Assembly: GCF_910592395.1 (NCBI RefSeq)
Contig: NC_088316.1
Coordinates: 20,150,001 to 20,214,000 of the forward strand
Direction of reading: 5' to 3'
Origin: Lineus longissimus
Taxonomy: Eukaryota; Nemertea; Pilidiophora; Heteronemertea; Lineidae
DNA: 64,000 nucleotides
Of the stretch, positions 32,840 through 45,300 are shown piece by piece. The notes beneath the pieces are model-generated. The model saw nothing but the letters and a program-made list of their open reading frames with translations, had not been told where the DNA came from and searched no databases. The number at the start of each line of letters is the position of its first letter. Within the stretch, counting starts at the first letter, position 1. The position numbers were made by a program, and so were the translations under genes.

Positions 32840-35400
32840 CGATTTCTCGATTATTACCTCAAACGATAAGGGCACGTCGTAAACTTTCGGTAAGTACGTC
32901 GTTAAAACAAAAAACATGAAAATAAAAAGGTTTCAATTTGTAGGCCTATTTGGGCCTTCAGTTTCACTCGGTTTGACATGATCATCACTACATCAGCAGA
33001 CTCTGACATGTTAGATGTTTGATGAGTTTCTTCTTTGGTTTCTTTCTCAATCTATAATGATGTGGATTTTGCATGAAGATGTAGATGCAGAATGCTGAGA
33101 TCACTATGCACTTTACTGATTTCTTCATTAGTACTACCAAGACTAGGCCTAGCTCTTGGTATTGTTAAGTGGCACAAGCTTGGTCCAGGTCAGCAGATCA
33201 TCATAGAGATTTGGACAGACAGTCAGGGAAAACTAATCCCAGTGCAGTAGTGGAGATATGTCGAGTCAAGTCACTCCACTTTGAACTTGCAATTGCATAC
33301 ATTCAACATGTATTGTTTGTACTTGTAGCACTGAGGTTTTCCTGCAAATTGCTTTTAACAGGTCTATTTATTCGTTATCTCCAGCGTGTTGAATATCATG
33401 AGCCTGAATTGCTGGTTGTTTTCAGAACATGGTAGCTCATTTGCAAGTCACCCCCCTCCTTTCACTATGTTCACTATGATGTCATCCATAGATTTCGATT
33501 CTATGCATCTGAATAAGCCTATGTCATGTATGTGCCAATATGCTGAGTTGTGCCTGGTCTGGTGTACTGGGGGCTTCTGCTAATAAATGGAGTAAGCTGC
33601 GCATGTCATTTTTATGATAATCAGAGGATATTTATGTATGTAGGCATGCTCAATGCTTAATGTGGTAGATGTGGGTACATTTGTATAATGTGTAATGGAT
33701 CAGGGCTGTTGTTACATGTACATGATACAGAAGTGAGAAGATAGTCATTCATACATACACATCTACATCTAGTAGTAACTGTTATCATGATTGCTGCCCT
33801 TTCGAGATTAATTTTGATTGGCAATTCAAATTTGGGTCATCTATGATCTAGCTTTCATTACATGGTTGTTGCACGAGTTCAATCCTGTCACTGGTAAATG
33901 TAACTTTCATTCAGGGTGAAAAACCACGGAAAAAGCTTGTGAACAGTTATGTTTCAACAGCCACTAAGTCAGCCTAAGACATGTATTTTCAGATTTTTCA
34001 GTGAACACAATTCTTGTGCTGTAAACCGTTTTTGCAACAAGGAAGTTTTAGGGATTTTACACCATGGATGTTGCAGGCTTGGCATTCATATCATGAATAT
34101 GTCAGTGCTCAAAATAAGCGGTATCGCATCGCAATTTGCGACAGAAATTTTAGGAATTGCGATATAAACGATCTTGGGCAAAAACAAAATCGCGATACAT
34201 CTATTTTTAGCTACACCCCATAATTTTCAAGCTACAGGGGTAGAAATACGGTCTTGGCACTTAAAATGAAAAAAGTATGCGTTTTCTGGCGATACAAATA
34301 TGTTTTAAAATACCAGTGTACTCGCCGCGCCGCCATAGCATGCATGCATGTACATGATATAATGAAATACATTGTTTGGATCCAAGTTATCCTAGTCCCC
34401 AGCGCTTTTGAAGTACGGCGAATGAGTGGTCTACTGCATTGCGTATCAGCAGCGGGAACAAGGTTCTTTGACAGTGGGAGGCAAATAGAATGTCCGCAGG
34501 TGTGGCGCAAGGCATCATATGGGTGGTTGTTCTAATTTACTCCCACTGAAACGATTGTCAAAATGCGCAGTTACTCAGTGCGCATCTGTCGTCTGCTCCA
34601 AAATGTCGAGGCAACTGGACCATTTTGGAAACCGCACTCCCGCATTACCACTTGCCACAGCACGCAAGCGATCGGCAGAAACACCCCAGGCCCTTCCAAA
34701 AGATGCCAAGAAGGCATACGAGGAGACAAGACAGCGTTTAGTAAAGGATGATTGGAAAACGCACAATATTCACAAGTCAGATTAGCGTAAAACAGCCTAC
34801 AAAACGCACGTGGTTTTGACTGGTCTTGGTGACATCTGCTTTTATATTGATTTCTCTTGGTCTAGCTCCGTTTGTGTATAAAAGAGGATGTCACAATATG
34901 TAAAAGGAAGATTTTGGCGTTAGTTTCTGACGCACACGTTCCCGTCAAAGCGTAGTAGAGTTGCTAAATTTTGTTTTCCAGTGGCAATATCTCGCAAGCT
35001 TTTATTCAAGACTAAAATAAACTCATTGGTGTACTGTTACTTGATGTTAGTTTCAAATGAATAAATTGAAGAAAAACAGCTTTCTCTCTATTTTTCTTGT
35101 GATTCATTTATCATTTTCACCAGTTTCTGATAAATAAAGGCAAATAACAATGAAAGTAAGTCTTTTTTATTCATTTATTGAAATATCAACGCACGTTGGT
35201 CCGATGTCGGAAAAAGTTGCTATACATAGCTTCAAAACTGCTATACAAGTCAAGACCTTGTATAGCAACTTTGCTGTGAAAAAAGTTATTTTGAGCCTTG
35301 TATGTAGCTCTTCAGTCCATGTAGCTTCCACACTATGACTAAAGTTGAACATATATTTCTCGTCCAGTTTGTTTGTGAAAAGTCAAGTAGAGACTAAACG
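32840..35400. other. Intergenic between TFIIIA and the CRAL-TRIO gene
   Basis: Mostly AT-rich. One frame at 34603-34785 (+) encodes 60 residues, including MSRQLDHFGNRTPALPLATA and KAYEETRQRLVKDDWKTHNI. It ends at TAG 34783-34785 and is followed by AATAAA-type hexamers near 35060 and 35126. It could be the last exon of an unseen gene or a transposon remnant; I do not recognise it. Nothing else is supported. Confidence 0.3.
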
Positions 35401-37831
35401 ATGGCGGACCAACAGAACCGGCCTGTCCCACAACAAGACTTTGAAGACCTCAAGGGAAGAATGGCTGTAGGTATACAGGGTGTCCTCATGAAATCATATT
35501 ATGATACTAAAACCTGACTTTGCAATATGATACAGTGAATGTAGACAACACCATCAATCTATTCCCAAAACATCTCAAAACATTTCATTCCAAACCAAGA
35601 GGCAATAGTGGTCTCAACAACACCTCTGTCTTTGGTCAAAACAAGGCAAATACCAGTCATTAGTAAAATGTAAACTAAGGTTTTTTCAAGGCAATCTCAA
35701 GTGACATGTTGTATTGCTTGATTTTCAGATGATCGCTGAAGCAGATCCTTCACAGGTACTACGTTGCTGGTCGTCCATTGCATTGTTGATAGCCTGGTTA
35801 AAACTATTATGATCACTGTCACAGTGACATCATTTTGGTCAGTTTGGATCAGGGATGAACAACTTGCCTTTCTTTCTTGACTTCATTACTAAGAGTTGCT
35901 TACGCGAGACTGATTCGATACATGATTGACATGATGTGCAGTTATAAACTCAGCTATAGGTAGCCATGTGTATGCAGCCTATGGTCGTGCTTATGGCATG
36001 TTGACAGTCAAGAGTTGTAACATGGCCATGGCAGATGGCTTGTAGATTGATCGCTGACACCATCTGTCTCCACCATTATCATACAAATGATGGATTATGA
36101 TCAGTTCATTTCTTCATCAAGTATTGATTTTAGGCCTATTATAAGCAACAGTTTACAATGATCCCAAAACGACCAAGAAAGTAAAACAAGATAAGGAGGT
36201 CAAAGCCCTGACATGGGCTTTGATGCTCTGATGAGGGTGATTGTATGCATCATTTTCATTGATTCTCTTTCTCTTCAGCATCATGATGATTTCTCCACCC
36301 AACGATTTCTAAGGGCTTTCAAAACGGCCGACGCCTCATTTCAGGCAATGCTCAAATGTAATAAATGGAGGCGGGACTATGGTGTGGAATGCATCTCACC
36401 AACTGAGGAGTGTATTCAAAAGGAACTTATAGCACAGAAGGCACTACTGTTAATGCACAGAGATATCATTGGCAGGTGGGTACCGATGCTGTCAGTCTGA
36501 ATGACAGCATTTCTACAGATGTGAACTTTTGCCTGTTGCAATGTGTCTCATTGCTTTGCAAAGTGGTTTAGCTCAATCAATAATGAAGGAGCAAAGCTAA
36601 CATGGAGCAGGACTCCAGATTTCAAGACAGGGTTCCAAAGGGTCCATGCAGAGCCCATATAGATTGGTTTCTCTGGTTTGATACATGTAGCCTACAGGAA
36701 TAACGTGCTCTCTGGCTATAGCCTTTGTAACTTTCTCCTTTCAGACCTGTGATCTATATAGCGGCGAGGAAGCATGATGTTAACGAAAGGGACATTGACG
36801 AATTCACCAGGTTTATAGTTTACACATTGGTAAGTGGACTGTGAAACACTCGGTGTAAAGTGTAGAGTGGCGTGGCTGCCCATTTCATGCGTATTCATGG
36901 AATCAAGATGGTACCAAAAAACTTGCTTCACTGGACATCATCTTTCCTGTTCCCATGGAATGAGTTAGCACCTTCCTGTTGATAATAGCGTGTGAAAGCG
37001 AAGGTGTGGGAAGGGCTGTAGTCACACTATTTCCTGCTACTTACTTTTCACTTTTCCCAAATCTAACATTCTAAACTGTTGTCACTTTCATTGTTGCGAA
37101 TGTGCGATAACCAATTTGCAGCTGTGTGTTCAATGGTTTTAAAGCATCATAGAGCCAGAATTACAGTCATTTATTCATATTATCATCTCCACATGGAACT
37201 TTTCTTATTTTACCCAAAATATGCGTCTATTCTGAAACCATCATGCCAATTCAATATGCCAACTCAAGGCCTGGTAGGTTTGGATTTGAAAACATGTTTG
37301 TATCTTCTTGCAGGAGAGAGCTTGCAAACGTTGTCACGACGAAATCATAGACAATTTATGCATTGTATTTGATCTAAAGGACTTTAAACTAAGCTGTATG
37401 GATTATCAGTTTGTGAAGAACCTCATATGGCTACTCAGTAAATACTACCCAGAACGTCTCGGTGTCTGTCTCATCATCAATGCTCCGACACTATTCAGTG
37501 GCTGCTGGACTATCATCAAACAAATGTAAGTAAATAAAATACCCAAGAAAGGACCAGTTACCCTGTCATTTATGAAATGTTTAGAAAGTTTATATTTTCC
37601 TCCAAATGCATGGTCTCATCATCATCATTCGATCATGGTGAACCCACATCAAGGAGATGAATGTAAGGAGAGAGATAGTTAATAAACCACTGAGTTTCTT
37701 CGTCTAAATGGAATAATCTTCTTTCTTATCTTAGGTTAAGTGAAGCTACAGCAGAAAAGGTGAAATTTGTTGCTGATGAGCAAGATTTGTGCAAGTACCT
37801 CATCCCCGATATTCTGCCTGAGGACACATAG
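35401..37831 (+). CDS. Short CRAL-TRIO (Sec14-like) lipid-binding domain protein
   Basis: Proteins of this fold bind hydrophobic ligands such as phosphoinositides, tocopherol or retinal and move them between membranes. The 6 coding exons are 35401-35466, 35729-35755, 36279-36475, 36745-36829, 37314-37525 and 37735-37831; phases agree, 227 aa. Exon 2 has only 27 nt. Residues about 35-70 (TQRFLRAFKTADASFQAMLK, then WRRDYGV) are the CRAL-TRIO N-terminal helices. The lipid-binding lobe follows with RPVIYIAARKHD, NLCIVFDLKDFKLSCMDYQF, KYYPERLGVCLIINAPTLFS and the closing LCKYLIPDILPED. There is no transmembrane segment, signal peptide or second domain (no GOLD or MSP), so it is a bare, probably cytosolic single-domain protein. 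ATG context is ACGATGG. The donor after ATGGCT (35467) is chosen because the GTATAC four bases on would give a stop in exon 2. No orthologue name can be assigned. Confidence 0.85.
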
Positions 37832-40800
37832 GCAGTGCTGCGATATATATAGAGCAGGTACCAGTAGCCTCAACGTGACAGCTCAGAGATGGTGCCTGGC
37901 CCAGCAAAGCCAATCACTTTGACCGACTGGGCATTCTTTCATGAAGGCGTTTAGCAGTGTTGACACTGACTCCCACCTAGCGCTAGTTAGTTACCAGTAC
38001 ACAGTTTAACAGTTTGAGTGTAACTGCAGACCCTTGGGGCATAACACACTCGTGCTCTAAATCGGCTTCATAAACTTCCATTCTAGTTCTCTGTTGCATG
38101 GAAGTGCTCTTGTCTCGTATGTGTCATATTGTTTATTTTTGTCACCAGATTTTGTATTCAAGAACAAAGCGTTCAAATTTAGTGCAAATCGAGTATTAGA
38201 GTCTCATGTATGGTTTAGAATTCTGGGTTTACTTCAGATAGATGGGATATGAAATCTGAGCTGGCCCAACAGTGTGTTTACTATGTGACCACATGTAGAT
38301 GTTTTTGTGATCTGAGATGTAGCACAAGGGCATTTAGGAACAAATTTTAAAGAGGGTTTGGGTGCGAAACATCTGAGGAGGGGTGATTTAGAATCATGAC
38401 AGAAACCCTGTAGATTATTGAGTATGTTGATCAAGTGTAGTGAATGTCAAGGTCAAAATTATGTTGATGGAGAATTTGTACAAATGTTTGTCTCTATGGC
38501 TCTAGGTCAACATGTAGGCCTAGTTGAAGCAATACAACGTGTTGTATTTCTGTTTGCAGCTTTTACACAGGGCACTCGGCTTTTATATCTCCACTGTGAT
38601 GTGTGCTTGTTTAAATGTTGTACAATGTATAAGGGTAGTTGAATTATAGATCTGACTCTGTTAAGGATTGCTCCCTGATGTAATGTCACCATGTATTATG
38701 TGTTCATGAATTATACATGTCTCATGGCTGTGAATCACCATGTTTTTATCATTCACCACATTAAGGTTTAGGTTTGCATCAAAGGTGAAAATTGCTCACT
38801 GGTTTTTGTACTTACAACTTACAGGGTGTCCAAATAATGATATCTCATTTGATTTGACCAAAATTGCAAGTTGTGGTCACATGGCACTGTCATCAGCGCT
38901 GACTCACGATTGAAGCATAATCACTGTCAAATTGTTTGGAGTTATTTTTTGTGCAGCCTGTATCAAAATTTTATCCTTAAAAAAAACATCTGACCAATAT
39001 TTTGTCAATATCTTATAAGGACATTTTAGGATCTGCTCTCTGACATCTTTATGCACCTTGACTGTGTTAAACCTTAACCTAATCTGGCAAATTCTTGTAA
39101 TTATTCCATCCAAATTTATGTTGGAGGGAATTTTAAGCTCACTTTTTGCATCCTGCAACATTTTTGATAAAATTTTCTGAGGGTGTTTTGTACAAATTTA
39201 TATTGCTATGATGAACCTTTATAATTAGGGATAGTTTGTGACATTATCAGCAATTTGTCTGTTGTTCTTCAAAACCAAGCAGATCTGCTTCAGTTAGGGA
39301 ATATAACGCTACGTGGGAATGATAGGAAAATTTGGTGTGCAAACAAAATGGAGAGTGCGAAAGCTTGGCTCTGGCAGCTAAATTGTTGACGATTTTTTAT
39401 GTGATAGAACATGCATTATCATGGTGGACGTTATCGAGGCCACCTAGTTTGTAGCATTCGCACTACCTTTATGGTGAAAACTGTTGTTTAATTCACAAGT
39501 GTTTCACATGGAATCGCATACAGTTGTTGTCGTAGCATAATCTATAATCGAGTTGTTGTCTATTTGCAACTGTCAGAGTCATTTGAAAGTCCTAGGAATT
39601 CGGACCATATGTTGCATGCAGTTTTCAATGACTGGGACAGTTGCAAAACGTCATCAACTCTGATGAAAGTTATGATCTCAGTACTGCCTGTCTTTGTAGA
39701 AGTATAGCAGTGTGATTGTACGGTTTGTTGAATGTTTGGTTTACAATGATTTTAGATATTCACATTTGTGGTCACTATTTGTTCTGTCTGCATAGCAGTT
39801 TGCTAGAGGATTGAAGACTTATAAAAAACTACAAATGTAGGGATAGAAATATAAAATCAAACCAGATGGTTCAGTCATATGGTAATATATCTCTTTTTGA
39901 GACTGTTTGACTGGGACTTAAAGTCTGTATTATTGTAGTGTTGGGCTGCGTGTCTTCCAGAATAGATGAGCCTGCTGTGTATGATCAATGATCATGTTAA
40001 ATGTCATCTCTATTGATAAAAGAATGAGCTGTTCAACATATTCAGGGTTAATTTTAAAAGGTTGAGTAGAAGCCTGTGTTGTGATGAGAATTGTGCTCTT
40101 TACACAGTGGTTTCAAAGTTGGTGTAAACATTGCTTAACCATTGATTGAAGTTGGGGTAGATATCATCAGTTTAACACTGTCGTCCAACCGACCATATAA
40201 ATATGAATGAAGAAGTAAAAAGTACTGCAAGTGTATGTGTATGTGATTAATAGGTGATTGAGGGGGACTACAAGCCCAGTGTCGATCAGAGTGGTTGCTC
40301 CTCATCTGCCAGATTCAAGACACACTTTTCCCCCAGTGTCTTTGATCACAGCGCCATCATGCGGCAACAGCCACATCAAGATGCTGGTGCAATCCAGTCC
40401 GCATGATGGTGCAGTGCATTTGGCAATATCATTTAATTACTGTTATGGTTTGTGGGTATTGTGCATGTTTACAAGTTGTCCTGGTCTCTTAACATCTGTC
40501 TTGGGTTTATTGCTCCCAAACAGTCATACTGAGGTAGAAACTTGGGACGTCCGGTAGAAAGAAACCCGATCTTTTGGACAGATCTAACATATCACAACTC
40601 AGTAATTTGGTATTTTGCGACGATGTATTGCGCAGCAATGAGGGTTTTAATCAGGTTGCGAGTTTCCGGACACGAATATTGTTTGTTACGATATAGAAAT
40701 GTTGTTCAACTGCGAAAAGATTATTTTATAAAAAAAGTGCACCTTGTGTTTGTGTTGTTGCCTGACTAATTGAAGGTAGAATTCCATGTTCTATCATCCA

Positions 40801-40900
40801 ATCCTTTCGTGTGGCCATGGTACCTACATTATCAGTATCAGCATCTACCACGAGGACGCGTTGAGGACAGAATCACTGTTGACCACGACTCCTCCATGTC
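37832..40900. other. CRAL-TRIO 3' UTR and intergenic sequence
   Basis: Low-complexity AT-rich sequence after the stop, partly 3' UTR. Open frames of 60-99 codons have no splice context or motif. No repeat array was seen here. Confidence 0.45.
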
Positions 40901-40914
40901 ACAGACAAACCAAG

Positions 40915-41375
40915 TATGCCGTGCAATAGTACATCAATAGAAACATGCCTTGTCCTGTATGAAATGATACATTCAATAGACATGGTCCACCCTGTACAAA
41001 CGTGGTGCACTACGTTGGGAGAGATTAGACGGAATACGCCTAGTGAAGAGGCATGGCACATCAAGCAAAGACTAGCAACATGGCGCGCTATGAAGGGGGA
41101 GGGCAGATCCAGTAGAGACATGGTGCACCTTGTTGAACCCGACACACCCTGCAGATCAGAGCAATGGCACATTATTGGGGACAATTTAAGGTGCACCATG
41201 TAGCGAAACGGAACATCCATTGGAGGGAAGGACCAGGTCGGTCTACTGTCTCATTGGCAAAAGTCATTCCTGAGGACCAGCTGATAAACAACAAACGTGT
41301 AGAGCCTCCATATAACATTTGTCACATCTTTGAGACAATGGGGCTCCATGTAGAAACATGGTGCACTATGTAAAG
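40915..41375. repeat. Degenerate repeats of CATGGTGCAC
   Basis: The motif ACATGGTGCAC or GTGGTGCAC recurs near 40980, 41002, 41118 and 41357, with an inverted copy at 41188-41200. CATGGTGCACCTT (41119-41131) and AAGGTGCACCATG (41188-41200) form a perfect 13-bp inverted repeat with a 56-base loop. Frames are open on both strands because of this symmetry. No gene is supported. Confidence 0.45.
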
Positions 41376-41635
41376 AGTTGATACAGTCACTGCTTTGCAG
41401 AAAGAACAAAATGTGAAATAGATAAAGATCATACTATTCTCCACATATGCAGTATAGAATTTCAATCCAGTGCTTGAAACTTCATCTGAACATTGAAGGG
41501 GTCGTCCATTTATTACTTCATGTGCTCTTTTAGCTGATTCTGCCTCGTTATAACAGACAAATGCATATGGCTTCAGTTAGGCCTACCATCACAACATTAT
41601 CCAAGATTCCAAATGGTCTGAATGTTGACGACTTG

Positions 41636-42010
41636 GAATGGGATGGATGTGACAACATCTTATCGAGGACCGGATGACTGTCTCCAACTAGATGTACAAA
41701 TGTCTCCTTTAGTTCTACCAGGTGACAATGTCCTGAGCAAGGACAGGACGGATGTGACAATGTCTTATATGTCTCACACTGAACGTAAAAATGTCTCATT
41801 TTAGCCCCAGCATGTCACATAATAATCCAAGCGACAGCGGGACAAGGGTCGAGACAATGATTCAATGTCTTTATAATTGAGGAAAAATGTCCAGAGAACT
41901 GTGCGAGTGTCTCGAACTGAATGTGAAAATGCCTCATTTGGCCCCACCATGTGACAAAATCCGATCCTGAGTGGATGGATGTGACAATGTGTTATTGAGG
42001 ATAGGATGTT
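41636..42010. repeat. Degenerate GGATGTGACAATGTCTTAT-type repeat upstream of THOC2
   Basis: Phrases such as GGATGGATGTGACAA, TGTCTTAT, CGAGGACCGGATG, GTCTC, ACTGAA, AAAATG and CTCATTT, then GCCCCAxCATGTxACA, recur about every 110-170 bp (three to four copies). Strongly diverged. It ends about 330 bp before the THOC2 ATG. Confidence 0.45.
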
Positions 42011-42340
42011 AGCTATTTTAGGCCTAGTCCTTGAGCGATGTATAGATTCGGCTTCACTGTGACTGTGGGCATGTTATCACTTTTCGAAAGTGTTCCAGAC
42101 TCCATGCATCCATCATCCATGGGCGCAGCAATATTTGATATTTAGTCTCTAAACGAATGTATATTAAAACGTCTTTTACGACTTGTTATGTACTTTAAAT
42201 AGCTCTTTCTTGCTAAGTTTGTACTAATACAAAGTACTGACCGTATTTCAGGTACTATTTGCTGATAAAATCTACGTGAGAGCTAAAAATTGAAGTTTAT
42301 TGCGTCCGAAAATCTCTCATCCGGGTATTGAACTAACAAA

Positions 42341-45300
42341 ATGGCGAATTTGATATTGAATTCCGAAATGATAAAATCCATCGAAAAAGGTGGTAAAAGT
42401 GATATGTAAGTTTCCAAAGCAATAAATAGTGCAAATGGCAAGAAATTTCACGATCTATAGCACCAAACGAATTTGTTTAACTGGTTGGAGGGCAAGGAAT
42501 AGATCGATGGGCATAGATGGGCAATAAATCGTGATCAGTCACTGACTGTGTGAGTGTGTCGGCACGCTAGTCGCTACCGACTAGGCCCTACCGTCTTCAC
42601 CACCATCCAGATCTTGATGAGTAAAGTAGTCCCCAGATGTCGACCCCTCCTGGCTTTCTTTTTGGCATGACGGTGATTTTAGTGGAGGCCGACCTGCACT
42701 AGGCTCCCACTACCAGTGCCATCCCATGCCCATTGTAATTCATTAATTGTTGGTATGAGAATGTCCAGTTAGGCCTAGTCCAGTCTACTCTAGGCTCTAC
42801 TATGATATAGCCGGTAGGTCATTGCACTTGATTGGGAACAACGTTTATGAAGACTTTGCGTCACGTAAAAATGCATGGTGACGTGACGACGATCAACACC
42901 ACGTTATGTAAACGTTGTTCCCAATCAAGTGCATGGATCTATAGTCATTAGTCAAGGGTGAACCCCAGGGCCAGGGGGAAGTCAGAGTACACAGATTGGG
43001 AAAGCTCTTTTGAATAGCTAGTATTACTACCATTACATGTTTCCTCAAATGTTCTCTTTTCTAGACTTGGTCAGTGTAAAGTGTACCTGCGATCAGAGGA
43101 TGGAACATGGAACAGTACAAATGGGAAAACGTTGAAACGATTGTTTTACGAGCTGTGTGGCAGTGTGGTGGCTGGTGACATGAAGGTGGAAACAGTTGCA
43201 TCAGTTCTACAAGATGTCACTGTAAGTCAACAATCTTTTAGAGGAAGTTGTTGATAAAAGGCTGGGGTCTGCTTGTGGCCACCAAGGTCACTGGACACTG
43301 CCATTGCCACAGAAAGATGTGTAGTTGGGCCTTGACTTTGGTAGCTGGCCTTGAGGGAAGAACTTTCTTCTCCCTCAATAAATCTATTTCCTTGGAGCAA
43401 CTTCACCTGCAGTCTCTTGTCTCAAAAAGAAAGGAGGCACCAAATGTGCAATAAGGCAAATGTATGTTGTTAATGTTTATTAGTACACTAAATGTACTTT
43501 AGTGCATTACAGTGACCAGTGCATTGATGTGGTCAGTTCACAAATACAAGTCTCAATGTACAGGAAGCGACCTTGCTTTACAGGAGGGTTCAATTGGAGA
43601 TAAAACTTGACAAATTAGAAGTTCCTCGAATTAACATCACTATTCCTCATTCAAATTTGTGTTGATCTGAAAGTAAATGTGTTGTTTTCTTGTGATTTCA
43701 GGCATGCCACAAAGATGTATCATCCCTCCTGGTCGACGTGTTCTCTTTACTTGGTACGGGATAAATCTTAATTCTTTCTCAGGTTTATGTGCTTAAATTT
43801 GCTTACAAGTGAGTATGAGTTTGGCCAAGATGGCTGCCCTGCTGGTCTGGGTCGTACGAGATGCCAAGCATGGAGATGTCCTGGAAGAAAGGCAAGATGT
43901 GCTGGTTAAGTTTCAAATGGTAAATGTGAGGGCGTTGTTTGTAGGATGTAATGTTAAGTGCGCGATTTCCCCATCTGAGGTTGTGTTGGAAGAAGAGTGG
44001 TTCCGCCTGCCTGCCCCCAATGCAGTGCCCAGGAGGGGCTCTACTCCGGTGCCATAAGTCCCAAGAAGTCAACACCATCTTTCTCATCTACTAGTGCCTT
44101 GAAGAGCATTGAAATCAGGTTTTAAGATATGCCGCGTTTGGAGAGTTTAAGTGCTCAGGAGTTGATGGGGTTATGTTTTTAAAGCTCGATAGTTAGATGG
44201 GAGGTATCATCAGGCAGAGCCAAGTGGAGAGTTCAGGGAAAAGTTCCCATTAGAAAAAGCTGTGCAAGTGAAAAAGTCGAAAAGTGCTGCATTCAAAATG
44301 TTTTAGTTGAATAAAGGAATGATCTTCAGAAATCTGCTGTGGAAAAGTATGTCGTAGAGAATTCTCCGGGTAAATGTAGAATAATATGAGAATCACTGTC
44401 ATCACATGCAGTTTTAAAATGGAAAAGGAAAATGAACACTAAATATATATCGATTCGTTGCTCGGAATAAGGCATGGGACTTGATTGTAAGTCATGGTGG
44501 TCAGGGGCTCCTTATCCATGGTTATGGTTCTCCACTCGGCATTATAGACCTTTTTATGACTTTAGCAAATGTACTTACGATTCTGTCGGCCTTTGTGTAT
44601 GCGCTGTGGATAGAGAAAGGATAGACTGATGATAGAAGGAAGGTGGGGTGTATGTGGTGCCTATAAACTTTTGTTAAAAATGGACCTGGACTTCTAAGCA
44701 AATTTATTCTCGGCTGTCTTGTGTTTACGAAAAAGTCTATCAGAATCAACAAAATTGCCTTTTGATGATGCCCAAGGTGCCGGGCCAGCAACCTACTTAG
44801 CCAAGAGATGAGACCTCCCTGCAACTTATCCAACTGTGAGTGGTAATTACAAGTGAGGATGGCTGCCTGCTATTTTCTAGAATCAAAAGAGCAGGTTGGC
44901 TTGGAAGTTGATTCGTCTGGAAGCTAATACCTACAGTCCATCATCTGGTTAGTTGTGTTGGACGGATGGAATGGAAATCTTGCCCTCGTACTGGAAGAAA
45001 GACGTCGGTACTGTGCTGCTGCTGCTTCATGTGACGTTTGAATGGAGGATGTTTCATGGTGGAGACTGGGAACAACGTGTGACTCGGTGTGTCGTCGTTG
45101 GATAGCCAATCATGGAGTGGTCCGAAAAAAGAAGTGGAATGGTTAAGATGAATTTTCAGTTATGGTTAAAACATGTGTTACGAGGATGACTTTTGTCGAC
45201 GGGCATCATTTCATTATTCTGAAAATGTTCGATTTTTACCGATATAAAACATCAAATTTGATTTCGAAATGATATGAAACATCTCTTTGTAGCTTGTTAT

